Source: Baffinella frigidus (Eukaryota > Cryptophyceae > Cryptomonadales > Baffinellaceae). Taken from it: 10,739 nucleotides of DNA. The position numbers were made by a program, and so were the translations under genes. This document shows positions 5,662-10,739 of the stretch, piece after piece (the stretch's first letter is position 1; every line of letters begins with the position of its first letter). The DNA is taken from NCBI GenBank assembly GCA_026770585.1, contig MU646486.1, positions 350,775 to 361,513 of the forward strand, written 5' to 3'. The notes beneath the pieces were generated by a model. The model had not been told where the DNA came from. It ran no database searches and worked only from the letters and a program-made list of their open reading frames with translations.

Positions 5662-5856
5662 GGTAGGATTGAAGAGGGTGATGAGGGCTTTCCAAAACCG
5701 TCGCCCAATCCAAAATCGGCCAAGACTAGCCCTATTTCACCCATCAGCTGAAACGACAGTGTTCCCCACCTCACACCTCGGGCTGACTTGGCCGATTTTA
5801 GATATGGCGACTGTTTTGTAAAGGTCTTGATGCCCTCTTGAATCCTGGCGAAAGTG
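5655..5856. mobile_element. Foldback element with arms of about 80 bp
   Basis: Left-arm words GATTGAAGAGGGTGATGAGGG, CCAAAACCGTCGCC and AAAATCGGCCAAGACTAGCCC are mirrored in reverse complement by GGGCTGACTTGGCCGATTTT, GGCGACTGTTTTG and CCCTCTTGAATCC on the right, with scattered mismatches. The non-palindromic centre is about 5735-5771. A long minus-strand open frame crosses it, but the palindrome alone explains that frame. Confidence 0.7.
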
Positions 5857-5945
5857 TTTTTGGGTGGGCGAGAAATTGCCGATTTGCCAGACCCATGTTT
5901 GAGGTGCAGGCACATTTCGACAGGCTGGGAATTTGGGGCGACTTG

Positions 5946-6000
5946 CACATAGAATCCGGCCTGAGACGTTTCTTAATACCAACACGGCCGCCATGTATAT
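5946..6000 (-). repeat. Companion motif copy D within a 50-bp direct repeat
   Basis: CACATAGAATCCGGCCTGAG plus ACGTTTCTTAATACCAACACGG lies left of the MITE at 6041. It recurs nearly identically right of that MITE at 6165-6220. On the minus strand it contains GGCGGCCGTGTTGGTATTAA and GTCTC, the companion motif. In frame it reads MAAVLVLRNVSGRILC here and MSAVMVLINVSGRILC in the other copy. Confidence 0.7.
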
Positions 6001-6040
6001 ACCCCTCAAGTGGCCAGTAGCCAATACGCTCCTACCGTGG

Positions 6041-6164
6041 TACAGGGGTACCTCGCTCACAAGAAACTGCCCCCCCCCCCTGGACCACCGCAGGGCCCTA
6101 GAGGCATAGGCCTACTGTAGGGTTCTAGGGGGGGGCACTTTCTTATGAGCGAGGTATCCCTGTA
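6041..6164 (-). mobile_element. 124-bp TA-flanked foldback MITE (family T, copy c)
   Basis: The ends TA-CAGGGGTACCTCGCTCAC... and ...ATGAGCGAGGTATCCCTG-TA enclose the family interior in the opposite orientation to copies a and b (CCGCAGGGCCCTAGAGGCAT then AGGCCTACTGTAGGG). TA lies at both borders. It sits between two copies of the 50-bp direct repeat that carries the companion motif. Confidence 0.85.
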
Positions 6165-6220
6165 CACATAGAATCCGGCCTGAGACGTTTATTAATACCA
6201 TCACGGCCGACATACACCCC
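6165..6220 (-). repeat. Companion motif copy E, second arm of the 50-bp direct repeat
   Basis: CACATAGAATCCGGCCTGAG and ACGTTTATTAATACCATCACGG begin immediately after the MITE end at 6164. Relative to copy D there are only a few substitutions. The two copies in the same orientation on either side of one MITE suggest that a motif-bearing unit was duplicated around the element. Confidence 0.7.
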
Positions 6221-6928
6221 CACAGGTGATATCTCTGAGCAGGAGGTCCTGCGCGCACTCTACACGTCACAACACCACAGGGGGAAAAGTTTGAAAAAGC
6301 AAATGTTCGTTTTGGTGGCGGCACCCACCCGATCTTGCCTGTCCTCTCGATCGCCGCGAGGAGAGGCCGAGAGCACCTGCTAGAGAGCGCCCTCCCCCGG
6401 GAGCGTGCATGAGAGGGAGGGAGAGCCGTCCCAGGGAGGAGCTACCACGCAGACGACCGTCAGACCCCCCGAGCCTCGCAACCTGTCCATCGCGAGGAGG
6501 ACCGCCAGCACCTGCCCAGAGAGCGAGAGAGGGTGGGTGTGAGAGGGAGGGCGAGGGTATGAGAGCGTACCAGTGAGAGAGCGTGCCAGAGTGCCAGCCA
6601 GTGGTGTGTGTCCAGCGGGAGCGCCACCTGAGGATCGCTGCCGGCCGCGCCTCATAACCTGTGGCTGCCGGGCGCGCCGCTCCAGGCTTCGACCCCGCTT
6701 CCCTCGCCTTCATCAGGTTATGGACCTGCAGAGGGGCACGGGCTGGGCGTCCCTGGGAGACCCCCCCCCCCCCAGTCCAGCGACCAACCACCAGGAACCC
6801 CGGCAGGCGCAGCACACCTGCAACAGCACACAAAAGGGGCACGGGTCATGTCGCCGTGGGCATGCACACTCTACACGTTACAACAACACAGCCCCCGTTC
6901 GTATCAACACAGCCCCCCCCCCTTCGCA
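6221..6928. other. Low-complexity, internally duplicated region without a supported gene
   Basis: About 6347-6480 and 6484-6610 are degenerate tandem copies. GCCGCGAGGAGAGGCCGAGAG then CACCTGCTAGAGAGCG matches ATCGCGAGGAGGACCGCCAG then CACCTGCCCAGAGAGCG, and purine-rich GAGAGGGAGGG follows in both. A second pair is GC(G/A)CACTCTACACGT(C/T)ACAACA at about 6253-6275 and 6863-6885. C runs occur near 6760-6775 and 6910-6922. Long open frames cross both strands but their composition is Ser/Arg/Gly/Pro low-complexity, so I do not call a gene. The right part would be the 3' flank of the gene at 6929-7813. Confidence 0.5.
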
Positions 6929-7813
6929 TCAACAGAGGACCCCGTCCTCAGTAGAGCTCGAGCTGTTGCACAGGGGCGACGCCCCGCGCCCCAGAAGCAA
7001 GTACGGGTCGCTGTCGCTGTGCAAGAGCTCGAGCTCCTCCTGCGACGACATGTCATCGACCTCCTCGCTCGAGGACGGAGACAGCGCCTTCATCTGGAGG
7101 TCCTTCCGCCGCACCCGCCGCGTCGTCTGGGGCGTCTCGTACGAATCAACATTTGGCAACGCGGCGCTTTCCGGTCTTTCGAGGTGCTGCAGCTTCCACG
7201 CGTGCGCCCAGTCCAGGAAGTCCGCCCGCCCGCCGCGTTTCCCGACCCCCCCCACCTTGTTGAGCAGCGCTTCAACCGCTGCGCGCGAAGCCATTGTCCC
7301 GCCGTCGGAGCTGTTGTCGGTTGAGCAGGTGTCGCTGCTGTACTGCTCTAGCGGCCGGGCGGACGCCCGGGCGAGCTGCGTCGCCATTGCCTGGAGCACC
7401 ACCTGCATTCCTCCCTTGGCGGCCTCCGCGACGCTAGCGCTGTTCATGGCCAGGGCGCGCAGCGCTTCGCACCCCTCCTCTTGAATGTTCGCGCTCGAAC
7501 GAAAGGACCGCATCAGCCCAGCAATTTCTTTTTGATTCGCGCTCGTCTTGATCTTCTCCCGCGCCCACTCCTCGCCGCCCACGCGCTGCAGCGTCCTCTG
7601 CTTGGCAAAGAGCGGGTGCGACGGCTCCGGCCTCTTCCTGGCAAACAGCGGATGCGTCGCCTGCTGTTCCTCGCTGTCTCCCATGTTTTCGAGAGGTACC
7701 GCCTGGGCAAGCTCGTCCACCTTGGCGAGGCGCTCCTGCTTGCGCCGCGCCGACGACCGCCGCAGCATGAGCCCCAGGTCAGGCAGACACCCCTCGCGGC
7801 AGATGCATGCCAT
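6929..7813 (-). CDS. Armadillo-like repeat protein, 294 residues
   Basis: The open frame has balanced, protein-like composition, unlike the opposite-strand frames. Residues 18-90 are charged and helical, with a short internal repeat HPLFARKR/HPLFAKQR (54-61, 66-73). Residues about 95-145 read EIAGLMRSFRSSANIQEEGC, then EALRALAMNSASVAEAA and GGMQVVLQAM. The xIQEEGCxALRxLA helix, small residues and GG turn are the hallmark of an armadillo repeat. Known armadillo proteins use several repeats as a protein-binding surface; only one is clear here, so the fold may be partial or diverged. The C-terminal third is Ser/Asp/Glu-rich. No signal peptide is seen and it is probably soluble. The ATG at 7813 is the first Met of the frame, but an upstream exon cannot be excluded. 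Function unknown. Confidence 0.7.
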   Translation of the reverse strand: MACICREGCLPDLGLMLRRSSARRKQERLAKVDELAQAVPLENMGDSEEQQATHPLFARKRPEPSHPLFAKQRTLQRVGGEEWAREKIKTSANQKEIAGLMRSFRSSANIQEEGCEALRALAMNSASVAEAAKGGMQVVLQAMATQLARASARPLEQYSSDTCSTDNSSDGGTMASRAAVEALLNKVGGVGKRGGRADFLDWAHAWKLQHLERPESAALPNVDSYETPQTTRRVRRKDLQMKALSPSSSEEVDDMSSQEELELLHSDSDPYLLLGRGASPLCNSSSSTEDGVLC

Positions 7814-8036
7814 GCCTCGGAGATGTGGGAGAAAAGATCACTTGATGTGCCGCCCTGGCCAAGGGAATATGCAGACGGGGCTTGAACCTATGCCCTGGCG
7901 GGAGTTCAAAGCGTGGGCTTGAACCTATGCCCTGGCGGGAGTTCAAAGATTCATATTCTTAAGTCCTAAAGTTGACCTAGTTGACAGTTGACTTTCAGAT
8001 GAGAGAAAATTGACTTTAGGTGCAGACGTCTTTTCG
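7814..8036. promoter_or_regulatory. Putative shared upstream region of two divergent genes
   Basis: About 220 bp separate the start codons of the minus-strand armadillo-like gene and the plus-strand gene at 8037. It holds two 33-bp direct repeats (7879-7911, 7916-7948) and a cluster of TTGAC words at about 7970-8016 (GTTGACC, GTTGACA, GTTGACTTT, TTGACTTT). No TATA box stands out. A bidirectional promoter is inferred from layout alone. If either gene has an upstream exon, the interpretation fails. Confidence 0.4.
7879..7948 (+). repeat. Two direct 33-bp repeats, each able to fold
   Basis: GGCTTGAACCTATGCCCTGG plus CGGGAGTTCAAAG occurs at 7879-7911 and again without change at 7916-7948, separated by CGTG. 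Each unit starts TTGAAC and ends GTTCAA, giving a small stem. On the minus strand the unit contains GGTTCAAGCC, which resembles the internal B box of tRNA genes, but no complete tRNA fold is present. Confidence 0.8.
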
Positions 8037-10402
8037 ATGGTCTTCCTGCGGTCGCTCGTCGCTGGCGTGGCGCTGGCCGTGGCGCTCGTGCTCCTCGCCA
8101 CGCGCCTCGCTTCGGACAAGGGGGCGGCGGTGCTGCTGCAGCAGGTGGAGGGCGCGGTTGGCCCTGGAGCCGAGCTGCAGCTCAACACCGCGAATGGCCC
8201 GATGCTGCTCAGGGTGAAAATCCTCCCTTTGGTTTAGGGTTTAGGGTTTAGGGTTTAGGGTTTAGGGTTGAGGGTTCAGGTTTTAAGGTTCAGGCCAGCA
8301 TGGGACAGCAGCGAGTTGGAACTGCGAGAAAGAGCTATTCCACAAGCCACCGTCGCCTCGCAAGGAGGGACAGAAACCACGCGGGGTGGCAGAAGAACGG
8401 TCAACCCTAATCCCTAAACCTCAAACCCTTTCCCAGGTGGATTCGCAGATGACGCCAACGGGGTACGTGCACGCGTGGGGGCAGAAGAACGGACAGTACT
8501 ACGCGGGGTGAACCCCAAACCCTAAACCATGTACCCTACACCCTGTACCCTACACTTTCAACCCTACACCCTCAACCCTCAACCCTCAACCCTCAACCAG
8601 GTACGTCAAGCTCTCGCCGACCAACGCGCAGGCGCAGCAGCTCCTGACGCAGGCGCCGACCTACGCGGAGCAGCAGCTCATGACGGACCCCATCAACTCC
8701 CCTCAGAGCGCGCAGATGTACACGCAGACCGCGACGCAGGCGGCGGCGGCGAGCCGGCGGAACGTGCAGCTCAGCGTCGCTGCCAACGGGGTCTAACCCC
8801 TGAACCTTGAAACCTAAACTCTACGCCCTGAACCCCACACCCTATACCCAAACCCTAATCCCTGAACCCCAAACCCTAATCCTCAAACCCTAATCCCTAA
8901 TCCCCAACTCCTAATCCCCAAACCCGAAACCGCAGGTGGTGCGACTGAACGGGGAGGTGGTGGAGCCCTCGGACGGGCGCACGACGGCGGTGCTGCGCCT
9001 GATGGAGAAGCAGGCGGAGCTGCGCCAGCAGCACGCGGCGCGCACCCAGCTCCTCGCGGAGGTTGCGGCGCCGGGCGGGGGGCAGGTAATGTCCTCTAGC
9101 TCTGCCTCAGTCGGGTTGACTGATCATTTTTACATTGAAAGTTGATGGATGTGCACCACAGACCAGGGGGGTCAACGTCCGGTCTCCTTTTTTTTTGAGG
9201 AGGCCAGATCGGCTCGGACAAAGCTAGGTCCTCCCACGCGAGGCGCGAGGCCCAGGTTGGAGGCCTGGGGCGAGAGCACTCTCACGGGTAGAGCACTCGC
9301 GGCTTGCGTTGCCTCAGTCGGGGTGTCTTGACCTTTCTCACACACGTTGCCATGCTGGGTGTGTGTGCTACGAATCCACAGCCTCGTTTTCACTCTCAAG
9401 TTACCGGTAACGCCACACAGCGGGCTACGAAGGGATTTTCGGCCCATTTTGGGCCGAGTTTCCGTTACCTTATCCGTAGGACCCCCCTTTGTGCCTACGG
9501 GTTTCCTACCGTAGGGCCCTGGGCCTTATCGCTTAGGGGTTATTCAAAATCCCTTCGAAGTCCGCTGGGTGGTTAGGTACCTTTCGAGTGAAAACGAGCC
9601 CGGTCTCGCCAGGGTCGTGAGACCAAATGCTTGGAGTCAATGGATGAATTCCATCTTGAACCCCTGTGCAGGACCTGGGCGCAACCCTAAACCCTAAACC
9701 CTATACCCTAAACCATAAACCCTAAACCCCAAACCCCTCAACCCCCTAAACCCAAGCCCCCCCCCCCCCCATAGACTGTGTGTGCCCTGATTCGCGAGTA
9801 ACGCCTGTACCTTTTCACAGGATCTCGACGCATCAAAAATTAAATTGAAAGTGTTTCCGTGTGAGAGCGTGGCCAGGTTGGACCCGGCAACCTTTTCACA
9901 GGATCTTGACGCATCACTGTCGGCGGCCAAGCTGCGGGTGGGGCTCCTGGAGGAAATCACGGTTACGAGCCTCGAATTACTGACGACCGGAACCAAAAAT
10001 GGTCACGTCCTAGTTTAGTACTGGCGTGTCCAAGATTAGTACGGGGCACGTCCAATAAATACACCCCGATTTTCAAGTAACGCCTGTACCTTTTCACAGG
10101 ATCTTGACGCATCACTCGCGGCGGCCAAGAGGCGGGTGGCGCTCCTGGAGGCGGATAAGGCTAAAGTTGACGGGACCACGATGCTGTCCCAGGTGCGTGT
10201 TCTGCTATCCCTCAAGTGCCGAGTGGGTCGTGTTTGACCCTCAGCAGGTCGTAGGTCCCTACCTATAGGCCTACGTAGCAGCGTATTAGGCTGCTCGCCA
10301 CTTCAGGCATAGGGATAGGCGGCTAAGAGGCGGGTGGCGCTGCTGGAGGCGGATAAGGCTAAGCTTCACGGGACCACTATGCTGTCCCAGGAAATAGAGT
10401 AA
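8037..10402 (+). CDS. Multi-exon gene for a membrane-anchored Ala/Gln-rich coiled-coil protein
   Basis: Exons inferred from GT-AG borders and frame: 8037-8213, 8437-8507, 8601-8790, 8936-9085, then a duplicated-exon array (9821 onward, 10100-10192) and a terminal exon 10319-10402 with TAA. The first four join in frame: 59 codons (phase 0), 71+190 nt (phase 2 join, YYAG|YVKL), 50 codons (phase 0). Residues about 3-23 (FLRSLVAGVALAVALVLLAT) form one hydrophobic segment, a signal anchor or signal peptide. Exon 2 encodes VDSQMTPTGYVHAWGQKNGQ. Exon 3 is Gln/Ala/Thr-rich (SPTNAQAQQLLTQAPTYAEQ). Exon 4 is charged (LRLMEKQAELRQQHAARTQL), suited to a coiled coil. The 3' exons carry AAKRRVALLEADKAK, also helical. 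I recognise no family. An ATG-less extension upstream of 8037 exists (TTG at 8010), but ATG 8037 is the natural start. Which array exons are used is uncertain. Confidence 0.6.
8214..8436 (+). other. Intron 1: TTTAGGG array plus a decayed copy of exon 2
   Basis: The donor is AGG|GTGAAA and the acceptor is CTTTCCCAG. From about 8230 to 8300 it is TTTAGGG-type repeat (G-rich on plus). From about 8404 to 8436 it is CCCTAAA-type, so the strand flips inside one intron. Between them, ACGCGGGGTGGCAGAAGAAC at 8379-8398 closely matches exon 2 around 8471-8492 (ACGCGTGGGGGCAGAAGAAC), a partial duplicate of the next exon. Confidence 0.65.
8508..8600 (+). other. Intron 2: made almost wholly of CCCTAAA-like heptamers
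   Basis: 93 bp from GCGGG|GTGAACCCC to CTCAACCAG. The body is CCCAAACCCTAAACC, then CCCTACACC and (CCCTCAA)4. The repeat begins at the donor itself: GTGAACCCC is a heptamer variant preceded by GT. The frame on either side joins perfectly as YYAG|YVKL, which supports splicing. Confidence 0.7.
8791..8935 (+). other. Intron 3: made almost wholly of CCCTAAT/CCCCAAA-like heptamers
   Basis: 145 bp from AACGGG|GTCTAACCCC to CCGAAACCGCAG. The units are CCCTAAT, CCCTGAA, CCCCAAA and CCCCAAC. It is bounded by coding exons in phase 0 on both sides. As in intron 2, telomere-like sequence starts within four bases of the exon. Confidence 0.7.
9383..9598 (-). mobile_element. Family P MITE, copy 2, with additional outer inverted arms
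   Basis: The core 9413-9572 (160 bp) is the reverse complement of the element at 1640-1801, with the same terminal arms: CCACACAGCGGGCTACGAAG...and ...CTTCGAAGTCCGCTGGGTGG. Outside it lie further inverted arms: CTCGTTTTCACTCTCAAGTT (9383-) and ...TTTCGAGTGAAAACGAG (-9598). Copy 1 lacks these outer arms. The longer palindrome is therefore either a complete element of which copy 1 is an internal derivative, or a second foldback into which family P inserted. It lies inside an intron. Confidence 0.75.
9671..9755 (+). pseudogene. Truncated copy of the array exon running into a CCCTAAA tract
   Basis: CTGTGCAG|GACCTGGGCGCA at 9664-9682 corresponds to the exon starts ACAG|GATCTTGACGCA at 9902 and 10100 (DLGA against DLDA). 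Directly after GCA the sequence becomes AACCCTAAACCCTAAACCC and continues as telomere-like heptamers to about 9755. No donor is present. A telomere-like tract seems to have replaced the rest of the exon. Confidence 0.45.
9821..9961 (+). CDS. Duplicated array exons i and ii, partly decayed
   Basis: Copy i starts after TTTTCACAG at 9821 and reads DLDAS before diverging (KIKLKVFP). Copy ii starts after the same TTTTCACAG at 9902 and reads DLDASLSAAKLRVGLLEE. Both starts are in the same frame (81 bp apart), so the stretch is open as one exon to a possible donor ACG|GTTACG at 9962. Alternatively copy i ends at AAA|GTGTTT (9850). Compared with 10100-10192, both have lost their 3' half. They may be inactive relics or alternative exons. 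Confidence 0.4.
10015..10056 (+). repeat. Tandem duplication of about 21 bp in an intron
   Basis: TTAGTACTGGCGTGTCCAAG is followed by TTAGTACGGGGCACGTCCAA. The pair lies in the presumed intron between array exon copies ii and iii, in otherwise unremarkable AT-richer sequence. Confidence 0.6.
10100..10192 (+). CDS. Array exon iii, best-preserved copy
   Basis: After TTTTCACAG, 31 codons read DLDASLAAAKRRVALLEADK and AKVDGTTMLSQ, ending at CAG|GTGCGT, a good donor at 10193. Phase is 0 at both ends, so the exon can be duplicated or skipped without frame change. The terminal exon at 10319 repeats its codons 8-31 with four synonymous and two replacement changes (Val to Leu, Asp to His). The segment is Ala/Leu/Lys/Arg/Glu-rich and likely helical. 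Confidence 0.65.
10206..10317. repeat. Imperfect inverted repeat filling the last intron
   Basis: The intron 10193-10318 contains TATCCCT (10206-10212) and AGGGATA (10311-10317) with further weak pairing inside (CAAGTGCC..GAGT against ...CGCCACTTCAGGCAT). Its centre, GTAGGTCCCTACCTATAGGC, resembles the family T MITE interior. The terminal TA of the right arm overlaps the splice acceptor TAG. This suggests an intron derived from a foldback element, but the sequence is decayed. Confidence 0.35.
10319..10402 (+). CDS. Terminal exon with duplicated array sequence and stop
   Basis: Acceptor GGGATAG at 10317-10318, then AAKRRVALLEADKAKLHGTT, MLSQEIE and TAA at 10400-10402. It lacks the first seven codons of the array exon (DLDASLA) but otherwise matches copy iii closely. 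Where copy iii has CAG|GTGCGT, this copy continues CAGGAAATAGAGTAA, so the donor was lost or never present and the gene ends here. Confidence 0.6.
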   Translation, partial: AAKRRVALLEADKAKLHGTTMLSQEIE

Positions 10403-10462
10403 AGGAGCCACTCTTGGAGGACTGGCTCGGGGCGTACGCTTGCTCTGTACCCCTCTTACAGT

Positions 10463-10553
10463 CAAGCAAAAATGCTTTCTCTGCAGTCCTTTCTACGGAA
10501 GGGCGTGTCCTTGGCATATGTTGGGAGAAATTAAAACCTTAAGGACCTAAAGC
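10463..10553 (+). repeat. Dispersed repeat copy R4 of the CWEHLKPKGPKG family
   Basis: AAGCAAAAATGCTTTCTCTGC..AGTCCTTTCTACGGAAGGGC and ATATGTTGGGAGAAATTAAA match R1 at 1520 closely. In the CWE frame it reads ICWEKLKP and then a stop where the others have KGPKG. It also carries the one-base-short CTTTCT segment. It lies about 60 bp after the stop of the upstream gene. Confidence 0.65.
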
Positions 10554-10739
10554 CAGAAGGCAGGCGTTTCTCGGATCGCAACCAACAAGGCCACCTTCTC
10601 TTCCCTTACGAGAATCTCCTTCCAAGACGAACATGAGCTAGCATGGGTAGGAGGTGGAGTTAGAATCCATCCGAAAAATGCTCGTATGAGCGGCCGACAC
10701 GGGGTACAGTAAGTGGCACAATGCGCAGCATGTGCGGCG
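10554..10739. other. Right end of window, no supported feature
   Basis: I see no open frame, splice pattern or repeat of note. ATCCGAAAAATGCTCGTATG near 10668-10687 is weakly reminiscent of the start of the R repeats (ATCCGAAAGCAAAAATGC). Confidence 0.5.

Larger units (their letters stand above)
9086..9820 (+). other. Intron 4 (735 bp) with nested MITE, telomere-like tract and exon remnant
   Basis: It starts CAG|GTAATG after exon 4 and ends at CTTTTCACAG before GATCTCGACGC. It holds CTCAGTCGGG.TG twice (about 9107 and 9311), the foldback/MITE at 9383-9598, a GGTCTC...GAGACC hairpin near 9602-9624, an exon-like remnant at 9671-9682, a CCCTAAA tract at about 9683-9755, and a run of 14 C at 9757-9770. 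The words TAGAGCACTCG near 9290 look tRNA-like but no tRNA folds. Confidence 0.5.

Noticed and set aside
5526-5948. Minus-strand open frame of 140 codons
   Set aside because: It lies across the foldback element 5655-5856 and the adjacent direct repeats. The palindrome explains the sequence and no domain is seen.
6267-6842. Minus-strand open frame of 191 codons
   Set aside because: It runs through duplicated, purine/pyrimidine-biased low-complexity DNA. The product is Gly/Ser/Arg/Pro-rich with no motif and no splice or start context.
6573-7484. Long plus-strand open frame (303 codons)
   Set aside because: Its right part is antisense to the armadillo-like gene. Its product is Ser/Arg/Pro/Cys-rich and lacks domain character, whereas the minus-strand product has a recognisable repeat.
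7879-7948. tRNA or tRNA-derived element from the minus-strand GGTTCAAGCC words
   Set aside because: Only a B-box-like word with a 4 of 5 stem is present. No A box or cloverleaf is found.
9280-9330. Possible tRNA gene (GGGTAGAGCACTCG resembles a D-arm)
   Set aside because: No matching anticodon stem, T-arm or acceptor stem could be paired. It is at most a relic.

Overview
The window is eukaryotic nuclear DNA, most likely from a unicellular alga. Its coding stretches are GC-rich exons separated by GT-AG introns. Heptamer repeats of the TTTAGGG/CCCTAAA type are everywhere, and about half of the sequence is dispersed repeat. TTTAGGG-type repeats occur in plants and several algal lineages. A peptide beginning MSEVPLY, encoded by one repeat end, reminds me of predicted proteins of a cryptophyte alga, but this is a weak recollection and not an identification. 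Nothing here looks bacterial, viral or organellar.

Layout. 1-564: the end of an unknown gene, with two tandem near-identical exons (68-140, 307-387), a decayed third copy, and a telomere-like intron end at the very left. 577-912: two related foldback elements. 1520-2012 (with a fourth copy at 10463): a dispersed repeat encoding a CWEHLKPKGPKG-like peptide, split by a 162-bp MITE whose inverted twin lies at 9413-9572. 2020-3205: about 1.2 kb of degenerate telomere-like array that switches strand near 3010-3050. 3224-6220: a nest of TA-flanked foldback MITEs of one family (3607, 5049, 5271, 6041, plus a remnant at 3263), a companion GGCGGCCGTGTTGG motif near most of them, a WD40-like exon on the minus strand (3925-4176), other foldbacks, and a (TC)18 microsatellite. 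6300-6900: low-complexity, duplicated sequence.

6929-10402 is the best coding part: two divergent genes. On the minus strand, 6929-7813 encodes a 294-residue protein with an armadillo-like repeat. On the plus strand, 8037-10402 can be assembled by reading frame as a multi-exon gene for a membrane-anchored, alanine/glutamine-rich protein. Its first three introns consist largely or almost wholly of telomere-like heptamers, and its 3' end is an array of duplicated, partly decayed coiled-coil exons. About 220 bp with direct repeats and clustered TTGAC motifs separates the two start codons.

The strongest unusual themes are introns built from telomere-like repeats, tandem exon duplication in two separate genes, and a MITE family with a linked companion motif. 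No functional pathway joining the genes can be inferred. Exon structures are deduced from frame and splice signals only.
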